Positions 1 through 8,439 are shown, counted from the first letter of the stretch. The stretch: 64,000 bases of DNA from Dokdonia sp. PRO95 (GCF_000355805.1 NZ_CM001837.1:1451127-1515126), one strand, 5' to 3'. Notes: generated from the sequence alone by a model not told the origin. Numbers and translations: made by a program.

Positions 1-2
1 GA

Positions 3-1442
3 ACAGTAACAGTTACAGATAACGATGGTGCACCAACAGTGACAATCGAAGATGTAGTTGTAGATGAAGATGCTGGAGAAGTAACAGTTCCTGTAACCTT
101 AAGTAACCCAAGTGATGAGGATACAGTTATTGAGATTGTAACAACAACTGGTACAGCTGGTGAGGATGATTACACAGAGACTATTGTAACGGTAACAATT
201 CCTGCTGGAGAGACTACTGGTGAAGTTGTGATTCCAATTACGGATGATATGCTTGATGAAGAAGATGAGATCTTCACAGTAGACGGAACAGTAACAAGTG
301 GTAACACTGATAACACAGATCCAAGCGGAGATGTAACGATTATTGATAACGATGATGCTCCGGTTACAACACCTAATTTAGATCTTGTTAAAGTGGGCGT
401 TTTAAATGACTCAAATGGTAATAACGTAGTTGATGCTGGTGATACTATCACTTACACTTTAACAGTTGTAAATAATGGAAACGAGGAGCTTACTAATGTA
501 ATCGTAGTAGATCCATTAATCGTTATCAATGAAGGTCCAGTCGCGGTATTAGCAATAAGTGAAAGTGCTACTTTTACTGGAACATATACAATCACTCAAG
601 ATGATATTGAAGCTGGAGGAGTTGTAAACGTTGCAACTGCAGAAGGAACTGATCAGGTAGGTAATACAATTACAGATCAATCTGATGATCCAACTGATAC
701 AACAAATGTAGACGTTGATGGTGATGGAGATTTTGAAGATCCTACGGTGACTATATTAGATCAGTCTCCAAATATCATGATTACTAAGGATGGAGTATTC
801 CAAGATTTTAATCAAGATGGATTTGCAAATGCAGGTGACCAGATTCTTTACACATTTGATGTTGTTAATACGGGTAACGTAATTTTAAATGACGTTATAG
901 TAACAGACGAGATGGTAGAAGTGATTGGTGATGCAGTTAGTTTACTACCTGGTGAATCAGTTACATTTACAGCAGTGTATATCATAACTCAGCAGGATGT
1001 TGACAATGGTGAAGTTGTAAATACTGCCTTAGCAATCGGATTAACTAATGATGGTCTAGAAATCACAGATATTTCTGATGACGTAACAGACACTACTAGT
1101 GATGATGATCCTACGGTTACTGTATTAAGTCAAAGTTCAGGACTTATCTTTAATAATGGTATCTCTATGAATGGAGATGGTCGTAATGATTCATTTAGAA
1201 TACAAGGAATAGAGAATTTCCCAGAAAATAAACTGAGAATATTTAATAGATGGGGTGTAGAAGTATATAATGCAGAAGGATATGGATCTGATGGTAAAAC
1301 TTTCATAGGATTATCAGAAGGTAGAACCACTATATCTCAAGATAAATTCTTACCTGTAGGAACGTATTACTGGATATTAGAATACGTGAATTCAGTTGGG
1401 GAGACTATCAATAACTCTGGATATTTATACCTTACTCGATAA
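3..1442 (+). CDS. Giant T9SS-exported adhesin, C-terminal part (5' end outside window)
   Basis: The reading frame is open from the window edge, so the GTG at 39 is an internal valine and the gene is cut by the window. The visible part holds a Calx-beta-like domain (acidic, ending in the DNDDAP linker), then two DUF11-type repeats, each with an NNGNEELTNV or NTGNVILNDV core, separated by acidic DDDPTVT linkers. The last ~95 residues (GISMNGDGRNDSFRI, LRIFNRWGVEVY, GTYYWILEY) form the gliding-motility/CHU_C type-B sorting domain, which in this phylum directs secretion by T9SS. A rho-independent terminator follows, then PorP/SprF and OmpA genes, the usual partners of type-B cargo. Role inferred: cell-surface or released adhesin. 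Confidence 0.9.
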   Translation, partial: TVTVTDNDGAPTVTIEDVVVDEDAGEVTVPVTLSNPSDEDTVIEIVTTTGTAGEDDYTETIVTVTIPAGETTGEVVIPITDDMLDEEDEIFTVDGTVTSGNTDNTDPSGDVTIIDNDDAPVTTPNLDLVKVGVLNDSNGNNVVDAGDTITYTLTVVNNGNEELTNVIVVDPLIVINEGPVAVLAISESATFTGTYTITQDDIEAGGVVNVATAEGTDQVGNTITDQSDDPTDTTNVDVDGDGDFEDPTVTILDQSPNIMITKDGVFQDFNQDGFANAGDQILYTFDVVNTGNVILNDVIVTDEMVEVIGDAVSLLPGESVTFTAVYIITQQDVDNGEVVNTALAIGLTNDGLEITDISDDVTDTTSDDDPTVTVLSQSSGLIFNNGISMNGDGRNDSFRIQGIENFPENKLRIFNRWGVEVYNAEGYGSDGKTFIGLSEGRTTISQDKFLPVGTYYWILEYVNSVGETINNSGYLYLTR

Positions 1443-1450
1443 ATAATTTT

Positions 1451-1488
1451 AAATCGTTGAGTGCATTAAGCACTCAACGATTTTATTT
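1451..1488 (+). terminator. Rho-independent terminator after the adhesin gene
   Basis: A 14-bp perfect stem (AAATCGTTGAGTGC with its complement) around a 5-base loop is followed by a T-rich run. It lies just 10 bases before the next start codon, so the PorP/SprF gene either has a promoter overlapping the hairpin or depends on readthrough. Confidence 0.85.
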
Positions 1489-1497
1489 GACCTACAT

Positions 1498-2445
1498 ATG
1501 AAAAATATAATATTAACAGTTGCTTTTTTTGGAATACTAGTACTAAATACATTTACGATAACTGCCCAGCAAGATCCGCAGTATACTCAGTATATGTATA
1601 ATACAGTAGCTATTAATCCAGCCTATGCCGGAAATAGAGGTGTGACGAGTATTGTGGGGCTTCATAGAAGTCAGTGGGTAGGCCTAGAAGGTGCACCTAG
1701 AACACAGAGTTTAAGTATCCACTCACCCATAGGAGAAGGTAAAGTAGGATTGGGGTTATCTATCGTAAATGATGCCCTAGGTCCAGCTCAAGAAACATAT
1801 ATTGGTGCAGACTTTAGCTATACCATAAATACTTCTAATAGTGGGAGATTAAGTTTTGGATTGAAGGCGGGAGGTCATGTTTTAGATGTAGACTTTTCTA
1901 AGTTGACATTGTTTGATGTTTCTGATCCTAGATTTTCACAAAATATAGATAATAAAATTTCTCCAGTAATTGGTGCTGGTTTATATTATCATACTGACAG
2001 ATTCTATGCTGGTCTGAGTGCTCCAAATTTAATTCAAACAGAGCATTTTGATGAAAGTAATAACAGTAACTCAGCTAGCTTTATTGCAGAGGAGCGTATC
2101 CATTATTATGGAATAATGGGATATACTTTTGATATAAGTGACCAACTCAAATTTAAGCCTAGTACGCTTGTCAAATTAGTTGGAGGTGCACCACTTCAAG
2201 TAGACCTAACAGCAAATTTTTTGGTAATGGAAAAATTACACCTAGGGGCAGCTTATAGATGGAGCGCAGCCTTAAGTGGTTTAGTAGGTTTTCAAGTGTC
2301 AGATAGTATGCTTATAGGCCTTGCTTATGATCGTGAGAGTACAGATCTTGGAGAAACTGTTTATAATGATGGGAGTTTCGAAGTGTTTCTTCGTTTTGAA
2401 CTCTTCAATGAGTATGATAGAATGCTTACCCCTAGATTCTTTTAA
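1498..2445 (+). CDS. PorP/SprF family type IX secretion membrane protein
   Basis: A 315-residue outer-membrane protein with a signal peptide (MKNIILTVAFFGILVLNTF, cleavage near TAQQ) followed by the family hallmark QDPQYTQYMYNTVAINPAYAGNRG, cut here as separate pieces: DPQYTQYMYN and NPAYAG. The rest alternates aromatic and glycine residues as expected for a beta barrel and ends in an aromatic (RFF). PorP/SprF paralogues sit next to genes for type-B sorted adhesins and are thought to anchor or pass the exported protein on the cell surface; SprF is needed for SprB secretion in Flavobacterium. The position between the adhesin and an OmpA-like gene fits this. Which paralogue group it belongs to cannot be settled here. 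Confidence 0.93.
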   Translation: MKNIILTVAFFGILVLNTFTITAQQDPQYTQYMYNTVAINPAYAGNRGVTSIVGLHRSQWVGLEGAPRTQSLSIHSPIGEGKVGLGLSIVNDALGPAQETYIGADFSYTINTSNSGRLSFGLKAGGHVLDVDFSKLTLFDVSDPRFSQNIDNKISPVIGAGLYYHTDRFYAGLSAPNLIQTEHFDESNNSNSASFIAEERIHYYGIMGYTFDISDQLKFKPSTLVKLVGGAPLQVDLTANFLVMEKLHLGAAYRWSAALSGLVGFQVSDSMLIGLAYDRESTDLGETVYNDGSFEVFLRFELFNEYDRMLTPRFF

Positions 2446-2480
2446 TACGTATACTTTAGCAGTATATCTAATTTGATTAC

Positions 2481-4430
2481 ATGATGAAAAATATAATTTG
2501 TTTTTGCCTGAGCATCCTATTCTTGGGAGTTCTTACCCTAAATGCTCAAGAAGGAAAAATTGATAAAGCAGATAAAAAGTTTGACCAGTATGCCTTTGTA
2601 GACGCTAGAAAGATTTATCTGGAAGTTGCGGATAAAGGATATAAGTCTGCAGATCTTTTTCAAAAAATAGCAGATAGTTATTATTTCAATGCAAAATATG
2701 TGGAGGCAGAAGTTTGGTATAATAAACTTGTAACGAACTATGCAGAGGAGATAAAGCCAGAATACTATTTTCGTTTCGCTCAAACACTACGTGCTTTAAA
2801 AAGCTATGACCGTGCAGATGAAATGATGGCTAAGTTCAACGATGTTAATAGCGATGATTTAAGAGCTGAACTTTTTACAGAAGAGCCAAATTACCTAAGC
2901 AAAATTGACTACAAAAAGAGTAAGTATACTATAGAAGATATACGCAGTATGAACTCGAGATATTCAGATTTTGCCCCTACAGAATATGAAGGTAAATTAA
3001 TTTTTGCATCCTCACGTGATACTGGTGGAGCAACAAAGAAAATTCACAAATGGAATAATGAGCCTTTCTTAGATTTATATGAATCAAAGGTAGGTGAGAA
3101 CTCAGGGTCTTATACTAAGCCAAAATCTTTTAGCAGAGAACTAAATTCTAAATTTCACGAGAGTACTACTGCATTTACAAAAGATGGTAACACAGTGTAC
3201 TTCACTAGAAATAATTTCAACAAAGGAAATTACCGTAAGTCAAAAAACGGAACTAATAAGCTTAAAATCTATAAGTCTAAAAAAATAAATGGAAAGTGGT
3301 CTACTCCCGTAGAAATGCCATTTAACAGCGATGAGTACTCTACAGCGCATCCTACGCTTAATGCAGATGACAGTAAATTATATTTTGCCTCAGACATGCC
3401 TGGGACGGTAGGACTTTCAGATATATGGGTTGCCACTATAGATGAAACAGATTCAGTAGGAACCCCTGTGAATCTAGGACGACCAATAAACACAGAAGGA
3501 AGAGAGACTTTTCCTTTTATGAGTTCGAAAGGAGTGTTGTACTTTGGATCTGATGGCCATCCTGGTTTTGGAGGTCTGGATGTCTTTGCAACAACGCCGA
3601 GAACAAATAGTAATGAAAAAGAAGTTATTAGCAATATAGGTGAGCCTATTAATAGTTCTTTTGATGACTTTACATTTATATTAAATGAAGATACGCAAGT
3701 AGGTTACTTTGCTTCAAATCGTAAACGTGGTCAAGGAAGTGATGATATTTATAAGTTTTTAAAGGAAGAAATACCATGTGATATCAAACTTGTAGGTGTA
3801 GTAACAGATAAAGATAGCGGTAATCCTATTCCAGAAGCAACAGTGCAGCTTATAGATAGTGAAGGGACGGTTTTAGAGGCTGTTCAAGCGACAGCAGCTG
3901 GTGCTTATGCATTCGAGGCATCATGTGTAACGCAATACGTTATACGAGCTTCAAAAGAAGAGTACAGCACAGCAGAGGCTATCACTACAACACCAGATGT
4001 TACAGGCACACTAACCAATGATTTGGAGTTAAGCCTTCTCAAAAAACCAATCAATGTAGGTGATGATCTCGCAAAGGTTTTAGAACTTAATCCTATTTAC
4101 TTTGATTTCGATCGATTCAATATTCGTCCAGATGCAGCACTTGAATTAGAAAAAGTAATCGCAGTAATGCGCGAGTATCCTAATATGGTATTAGATGCAC
4201 GATCTCATACGGACAGCAGGGGTAAGGATTCTTATAACCTAAGTCTTTCAGATAAAAGAGCAAAGTCTACTGTTGCATATATAATTAATCAAGGTATAAG
4301 CTCATCTAGAATTACTGGACAAGGTTACGGAGAAAAGCAGCCTGTAAATTCTTGTTCTAATGGAGTTCAATGTTCAGAAGAAGAACATCAACTTAACAGA
4401 CGTTCGGAGTTTATAGTAATAAGTAACTAG
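2481..4430 (+). CDS. OmpA family protein with TPR, PD40 repeats and carboxypeptidase-regulatory-like domain
   Basis: This 649-residue protein starts with a signal peptide (MMKNIICFCLSILFLGVLTLNAQ). Residues ~25-110 look like TPR helices, residues ~150-420 contain PD40/WD40-like blades (for example LNADDSKLYFASDMPG and SSKGVLYFGSDGHPG), residues ~430-520 hold a CarboxypepD_reg-like beta sandwich (GVVTDKDSGNPIPEATV), and residues ~540-649 an OmpA peptidoglycan-binding domain (YFDFDRFNIRPDA, DARSHTDSRG, NLSLSDKRA). This architecture recurs beside PorP/SprF genes and probably anchors the exported adhesin assembly to peptidoglycan. Two ATG codons stand in tandem at 2481 and 2484; either could start the protein. 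A terminator follows. Confidence 0.92.
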   Translation: MMKNIICFCLSILFLGVLTLNAQEGKIDKADKKFDQYAFVDARKIYLEVADKGYKSADLFQKIADSYYFNAKYVEAEVWYNKLVTNYAEEIKPEYYFRFAQTLRALKSYDRADEMMAKFNDVNSDDLRAELFTEEPNYLSKIDYKKSKYTIEDIRSMNSRYSDFAPTEYEGKLIFASSRDTGGATKKIHKWNNEPFLDLYESKVGENSGSYTKPKSFSRELNSKFHESTTAFTKDGNTVYFTRNNFNKGNYRKSKNGTNKLKIYKSKKINGKWSTPVEMPFNSDEYSTAHPTLNADDSKLYFASDMPGTVGLSDIWVATIDETDSVGTPVNLGRPINTEGRETFPFMSSKGVLYFGSDGHPGFGGLDVFATTPRTNSNEKEVISNIGEPINSSFDDFTFILNEDTQVGYFASNRKRGQGSDDIYKFLKEEIPCDIKLVGVVTDKDSGNPIPEATVQLIDSEGTVLEAVQATAAGAYAFEASCVTQYVIRASKEEYSTAEAITTTPDVTGTLTNDLELSLLKKPINVGDDLAKVLELNPIYFDFDRFNIRPDAALELEKVIAVMREYPNMVLDARSHTDSRGKDSYNLSLSDKRAKSTVAYIINQGISSSRITGQGYGEKQPVNSCSNGVQCSEEEHQLNRRSEFIVISN

Positions 4431-4454
4431 CACTTACCGTCTTTATAAAATATG

Positions 4455-4488
4455 AAGCCTCCTTTTCTATTGAAGAGGAGGCTTTTTT
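4455..4488 (+). terminator. Rho-independent terminator after the OmpA gene
   Basis: Stem AAGCCTCC-TTTT pairs with AAGAGGAGGCTT across a short loop and ends in six T residues. It closes the adhesin/PorP/OmpA set. Confidence 0.85.
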
Positions 4489-4495
4489 ATTTGTT

Positions 4496-4511
4496 CGCTT
4501 TCGCGAAAGCG
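4496..4511. repeat. Iterated palindrome copy, perfect, intergenic
   Basis: CGCTTTCGCGAAAGCG, exact, flanked by TT and TTA; sits directly after a terminator. Confidence 0.9.
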
Positions 4512-4549
4512 TTATTTTAATTTTTCATCTACCTCTCAGATTGTTTTAC

Positions 4550-4745
4550 TCAATGCAAGAGCATTGGTATTAATACGCCTAAATTAAATGTAAAGCCATT
4601 TAAGGGTGTTTTGTGACGACTCTCTACATATTGAGCAAATACCGTTGGCAAGTCCTTAAAAACCATCTAGATTGTCATAGAGAAAGAAGTACTTAGACCA
4701 CGGCCATAATTGCGCTTTCATATCTAATTTACTCCGAGTTGATGT
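4550..4745 (-). pseudogene. Remnant of a minus-strand gene, C-terminal ~65 codons with one frameshift
   Basis: On the minus strand one frame reads STRSKLDMKAQLWPWSKYFF then YDNLDGF and stops; the next frame continues from the same point as DLPTVFAQYVESRHK and GFTFNLGVLIPMLLH before a TGA at 4552-4550. The join falls in a GGTTTTTAAGG run, typical of a one-base slip. The tail pattern (GFTFNLGVLIP) resembles the last strands of a beta-barrel or membrane protein, but I do not recognise the family. No start codon or 5' part remains upstream, so this is read as a decayed gene end. It fills most of the 430-base gap between the OmpA gene and blaI; the rest holds the terminator, the palindrome copy and the blaI operator. 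Confidence 0.35.
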
Positions 4746-4767
4746 AAAAGTCTCTTTAAAATATTCA

Positions 4768-4801
4768 AACTAAAACATTAGTTTAAACTAATGTTTTAGT
4801 T
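4768..4801. promoter_or_regulatory. Perfect 34-bp palindromic operator upstream of blaI, two tandem dyads
   Basis: The half AACTAAAACATTAGTTT is followed by its exact complement. Each half itself contains a 14-bp dyad of the form ACTAA-N4-TTAGT (4769-4782 and 4787-4800), so the element reads as two BlaI-type operators. It abuts a consensus -7 box (4801-4808) and would block the promoter when occupied. Assignment to the adjacent BlaI repressor is inferred from position and symmetry. Confidence 0.75.
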
Positions 4802-4808
4802 ATATTTG
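4782..4808 (+). promoter_or_regulatory. Predicted promoter of the blaI-M56 operon
   Basis: TATATTTG at 4801-4808 matches the Bacteroidota -7 consensus TAnnTTTG. A TTTA at 4782 stands in the -33 position and falls inside the palindromic operator. The start codon is 60 bases downstream. Confidence 0.55.
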
Positions 4809-4867
4809 GGTAATTAATACGAATAAGGATTATAATTTTGTAATTCAGAGGAATATAAAGCTCGACT

Positions 4868-5227
4868 ATGAAACAACTTACAAAGGCAGAAGAAGAGGTG
4901 ATGCAGCTATTATGGGTAGCCAAAAAAGCAAATGTAGCAACACTCATTGAGCAAATGCCTGAGCCTAAGCCAGCATACAACACCATCTCAACAATCATAA
5001 GGATATTGGAGAACAAAGGTTTTGTAGGCCATGAGAAAGAAGGAAGAGGATACCTCTACTATCCCTTAGTTACAAAAGAGGTGTATAGCAATGATTCTAT
5101 GCACAAAATGATGGATAGCTATTTTAATGGAAGTTTTAAAAGCATGGTAAGCTTCTTTGTAAAAAAGAATGACGTAGGTGTGCAAGACCTAGAAGCCATA
5201 CTTAAGGAAATTAATAAAAACGACTAG
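4868..5227 (+). CDS. BlaI/MecI/CopY family transcriptional repressor
   Basis: A 119-residue winged-helix repressor of typical family size: LTKAEEEVMQLLW at the N-terminus, recognition region around KPAYNTISTIIRILENKGFV, wing GRGYLYYPLV, and a C-terminal dimerisation region (MMDSYFNGSFKSMVSFFVKK). BlaI repressors bind short dyads and are inactivated by an M56 membrane protease encoded next door; here that gene begins 2 bases downstream. In Bacteroidota such pairs usually do not control a beta-lactamase but envelope-stress style operons, here the M56, TPR and lipoprotein genes that follow. Autoregulation is suggested by the 34-bp palindrome over its promoter. Confidence 0.93.
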   Translation: MKQLTKAEEEVMQLLWVAKKANVATLIEQMPEPKPAYNTISTIIRILENKGFVGHEKEGRGYLYYPLVTKEVYSNDSMHKMMDSYFNGSFKSMVSFFVKKNDVGVQDLEAILKEINKND

Positions 5228-5229
5228 TC

Positions 5230-6618
5230 ATGATAGCATATGTAATTCAAGTCATCTGTTTTCAAGCAATATTCTTAGCAGTGTATTATCTCCTATTAAG
5301 AAAGGAAACCTTCTTTGTATATAATAGAATTTACCTTCTATTGACACCTGTCATAGCACTCTTATTGCCATTTGTAAAAATTGCAAGTTTACAAACCGTA
5401 GTTCCCGTAGAGGTGATGTCTGTCATGTTACCAGAAGTAGTAATAGGTGAAGCAACTACGAGCCAATCAGAACAAACAAGCTCCTTTATCATTCCGTGGT
5501 TGAGTATTTACTTCGTAGGTGTTGCAGTAAGTGCATTACTTCTTGTGATAAAAATCAGAAGTTTCATTAACTATTTATCGTTTAAACGACGTGGTGAACA
5601 CATCATTAACGTACCTAACAGTACAGAAGCTTTTACCTTTTTTAAGTACATATTTATTGGAGAGGATATAGATACGCTTTCGCGAAAGCAAATCCTTACC
5701 CACGAACAGATACACGCAAAACAGGGGCATACTTGGGATCTTATCTTTTTTGAGATTATGAAAATCATCTTTTGGTTCAACCCATTGATATATTTCAATC
5801 AAAAACTGATAAGTACAGTTCATGAATACTTAGCCGATCAAAAAGCAACAGCAGCCTCATCAAAAAAAGCATACTACGAAGAGTTATTAAATACTGCCTT
5901 TGGCACTAATAACCTTTCTTTTACAAATACATTTTTCAATCAATCATTAATCAAAAATCGAATTATTATGTTACAAAAATCAAAGTCAAAAAAGAGTGCG
6001 TTAATCAAGTATGCCTTTATTGTTCCATTAGTTTTAGGAATGTTAGTCTATGTTTCATGTAGTGAGGATAATGAGCTGGTAGAAAATCAATCACTAGAGG
6101 AAAAAATAAGTGAACTACAATTGCTAATAGAGCAAAAAGAGAACCTTTCAAAAACAGAATCTCAAATGATCAATGATCTAAGTATGACATCAGCCAAAAA
6201 AACAAAAGGAACATCTGTGCATACTTTTAATATGAGTAAAGATGACGACGAATTAATAGAGGTTGTAGAAGAAGAGGTTGTATATGATGTCGATGAGAAC
6301 GGAAATATCCCATTTACAGTCATAGATGAAGTTCCAGTATTTCCTGGATGTGAGTCACTCACTTCAAATGAGCAACGTAGAGATTGTATGTCACAGAAAG
6401 TAGGTGTCTTGGTGAATTCTAACTTTAATGTTGCATTAGGCAAGGAGCTAAATCTCAAGGGTACTAACAGAATTTTTGCAAGTTTTAGAATTGATAAAAA
6501 TGGATACGTCACAAATCTAAGAACTCGCTCACCACACCCAGATCTTGATGCAGAAGCACAGCGTGTAATTTCTATGTTGCCAAAAATGAAACCGGTAAAC
6601 ACAATGGTGAAGAAGTAG
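5230..6618 (+). CDS. M56 family (BlaR1-like) membrane protease with frameshifted TonB-C-like tail
   Basis: The protein begins with four predicted membrane segments and carries the zinc site HEQIH (H158, E159, H162) in the M56 domain, with FFEIMKIIFWFNPL and the downstream HEYLADQKA glutamate helix. A further membrane segment (ALIKYAFIVPLVLGMLVYV) leads to a periplasmic region and a TonB C-terminal-like domain (FPGCES, ASFRIDKNGYVTNLRTRSPH). Family knowledge: M56 sensors cleave or trigger loss of the cognate BlaI. The frame ends at 6618 with the atypical tail KPVNTMVKK, because one base seems missing near 6592; the expected tail is present in another frame. A copy of the iterated palindrome (5675) encodes LSRKQ just before the zinc motif. 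Confidence 0.88.
   Translation: MIAYVIQVICFQAIFLAVYYLLLRKETFFVYNRIYLLLTPVIALLLPFVKIASLQTVVPVEVMSVMLPEVVIGEATTSQSEQTSSFIIPWLSIYFVGVAVSALLLVIKIRSFINYLSFKRRGEHIINVPNSTEAFTFFKYIFIGEDIDTLSRKQILTHEQIHAKQGHTWDLIFFEIMKIIFWFNPLIYFNQKLISTVHEYLADQKATAASSKKAYYEELLNTAFGTNNLSFTNTFFNQSLIKNRIIMLQKSKSKKSALIKYAFIVPLVLGMLVYVSCSEDNELVENQSLEEKISELQLLIEQKENLSKTESQMINDLSMTSAKKTKGTSVHTFNMSKDDDELIEVVEEEVVYDVDENGNIPFTVIDEVPVFPGCESLTSNEQRRDCMSQKVGVLVNSNFNVALGKELNLKGTNRIFASFRIDKNGYVTNLRTRSPHPDLDAEAQRVISMLPKMKPVNTMVKK
5675..5690. repeat. Iterated palindrome copy, one mismatch, inside M56 gene
   Basis: CGCTTTCGCGAAAGCA; last base differs. Translated as LSRKQ. Confidence 0.8.
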
Positions 6619-6662
6619 GAGTCCTTTATAGCTTACCTATTACGTTTAAAATAGCAGAGTAA
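6592..6662 (+). other. Out-of-frame C-terminal tail of the M56 protein
   Basis: In the frame one base off from the annotated protein the sequence after KMKP reads GKHNGEEVGVLYSLPITFK, then IAE and a TAA at 6660-6662. That is the normal ending of this TonB-C-like domain (GxxNGxxVxVxYxLPIxF). The tail ends 3 bases before the next gene, the spacing expected of an intact operon. A single missing base around 6592-6594 (AAACCGGT) explains both observations. It may be a true mutation or a sequence error. Confidence 0.8.
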
Positions 6663-6665
6663 CCT

Positions 6666-7868
6666 ATGAGAAAACTAATTATACTTTTAAGTATCATAGC
6701 ATTTTCAAAAGCCGGTGCACAAGCTCCGGCTTTGGCTATTGCAGATAGTTTATATGCTGTGGGAGATTATACACAGGCAATTGCTCAGTATGAATCTATA
6801 AAAAATCCTTCGGCTAGAACATATTTGCAAATAGCAAGAGCCTATAACGGTAAAGGAGTGAAAACTGACGCGCTTTTGTATTATAAAAAGTCGTTAGAGC
6901 TTAATGACAGGCAACCCATAGCTCAAACAGAGTACGGTAGATTATTACTGTCAAAGTCAAAGCATCATCTTGCAGACTCAATTTTTTCTGATTTAGCAAA
7001 GAGATTCCCTACCAATCCTGAGTATTACTATCAATGGGGGCGAGCGCTTAAAAAGACTGCGGTCAAGGATACCTTAGTTTTAAATAGAAAAGTAGATAAT
7101 GAAAAGATAGACACTTCAGAAAAAGCTTTTGCCAAGGCAGTGCAGCTAGATTCTACTCACCAAAATGCCATGTATGAACTTGCAAGGCATCATCTAGGAT
7201 TAAAGGAATATGATATCGTAGAAAAGATATCAGAGAAAGCACTTGAGAGTTATCCAGAGAATATTAAGATAATTAATATTCTAGCTCAAAACTATTATTA
7301 TAGAGGATGGTGGGTTGAGGCTATAGATTGGTTTAATAAACTTTTAGATTTAGGGCTGGATACTGCTTTTGTAAGAAATAAACTAGGGCGTGCCTATTAC
7401 GAGAAAAGAATGTATCCAGAAGCTATAGAAGCTTATGAGGCAGTACTAGAATATGATGACGAAGACTGGGGTACCCTTATTACGCTCGCTAGGCTATATA
7501 ACTTTAACAGAGAATACGATAAGGCCGTTAATTATTCGATTAAAGCGCTTAGGTATAAAGATTTGCCGCTTGATGATGTGTACTTTACATTAGGTAGAGC
7601 TTACGAGTTTAAGAAAGAGTTCACTAAGGCAATGAAGCATTATCAACTAGCAGTTAAAGAAGATCCATATAACCTTGATGCCGTATATGCCATTGCCGTA
7701 GCAGCCGATAATTATTATGAAGATAAGGAAGAGGTTGTCCAATTGTATGAGAAGTTTGTGGCTCAATCTGAAAAATCAAAATCAAAGCCATATTTGATAA
7801 GAATAGCTAAGGAGAGAATTGTAATCCTCAAAAGAGAAATTTTTGAATCAAAAAAAGCGCAGGACTAA
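6666..7868 (+). CDS. Secreted tetratricopeptide-repeat protein
   Basis: 400 residues with a signal peptide (MRKLIILLSIIAFSKAGAQA) followed by roughly ten TPR units through to residue ~375; clear units include NKLGRAYYEKRMYPEAIEAY and FTLGRAYEFKKEFTKAMKHY. TPR proteins act as scaffolds in the periplasm or at the outer membrane; no enzymatic motif is visible. The gene starts 3 bases after the restored stop of the M56 gene, so it belongs to the BlaI-regulated operon. Function is probably structural or signal-related within that regulon, but its partner is unknown. BlaI-M56-TonB-TPR clusters are common in Flavobacteriia, which supports the assignment to this operon. Confidence 0.85.
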   Translation: MRKLIILLSIIAFSKAGAQAPALAIADSLYAVGDYTQAIAQYESIKNPSARTYLQIARAYNGKGVKTDALLYYKKSLELNDRQPIAQTEYGRLLLSKSKHHLADSIFSDLAKRFPTNPEYYYQWGRALKKTAVKDTLVLNRKVDNEKIDTSEKAFAKAVQLDSTHQNAMYELARHHLGLKEYDIVEKISEKALESYPENIKIINILAQNYYYRGWWVEAIDWFNKLLDLGLDTAFVRNKLGRAYYEKRMYPEAIEAYEAVLEYDDEDWGTLITLARLYNFNREYDKAVNYSIKALRYKDLPLDDVYFTLGRAYEFKKEFTKAMKHYQLAVKEDPYNLDAVYAIAVAADNYYEDKEEVVQLYEKFVAQSEKSKSKPYLIRIAKERIVILKREIFESKKAQD

Positions 7869-7921
7869 CCCATTTACAGCACTTTTAAACGAAATTTAAA
7901 AATCGTACTTTCGAAGTACGT

Positions 7922-8413
7922 ATGAGAGGCTTATTATATCGTGGTTTAGTAATGATTACAGCAATAGCTGTAATGACTTCTTGCGACCGTATAGAAACAA
8001 AAAAGATCTCATCTTCAGAGTATCTTTCAGAAAGTTGGAAGGCCATAGATCTCCATAAAGTGGACGGCTATCCTACTTTTGATACATGTAGCTCACAAGC
8101 AGAAGGGGAGGCGTTGAGAGTTTGTTTTGAAGAGACAGTAACGAGTACGTTTTATGGGTCTTTTGGTAAACACACGATTGTTGTAAATAGGGAGCTCAAC
8201 GATACGCTTGTAGTCAATTTTGTGGTAAATGAAAAAGGTAAATACTGTATTGATACACTCGCCATTACACCAGAAATACGCGCAGAAATCCCAAAACTAG
8301 AGCAGTGGATTCATGAAGCGGCCAAACAACTTCCTCAAGCTAAAGCAGCCACAAAACAAGGGGTTCCTGTAAAGACAAAATTTAAAATTCCCGTAGTACT
8401 TAAGGTGGAGTAA
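7922..8413 (+). CDS. Lipoprotein with TonB C-terminal-like fold
   Basis: 163 residues. The N-terminus MRGLLYRGLVMITAIAVMTSC is a lipoprotein signal with Cys21 as the lipidated residue. The mature part ends in a segment resembling the TonB-C domain: LNDTLVVNFVVNEKGKYCID, then LPQAKAATKQGVPVKTKFKI and PVVLKVE, the same order seen in the M56 tail. The gene lies 53 bases after the TPR gene; the gap contains a 17-base inverted repeat (CGTACTTTCGAAGTACG, 7904-7920) immediately before the ATG, which includes a weak -7-like TACTTTCG. It may have its own promoter or be the end of the BlaI regulon. No precise function can be given. Confidence 0.7.
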   Translation: MRGLLYRGLVMITAIAVMTSCDRIETKKISSSEYLSESWKAIDLHKVDGYPTFDTCSSQAEGEALRVCFEETVTSTFYGSFGKHTIVVNRELNDTLVVNFVVNEKGKYCIDTLAITPEIRAEIPKLEQWIHEAAKQLPQAKAATKQGVPVKTKFKIPVVLKVE

Positions 8414-8439
8414 ATAAGTTTAGATAGTGTTATAGGCTA

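Noticed and set aside
170-451. Minus-strand serine/valine-rich ORF
   Set aside because: Antisense shadow of the Calx-beta-like and DUF11 coding repeats of the adhesin.
5230-6618. Beta-lactam resistance operon from the BlaI/M56 pair
   Set aside because: No beta-lactamase or PBP2a gene is adjacent; the following genes are TPR and lipoprotein genes.
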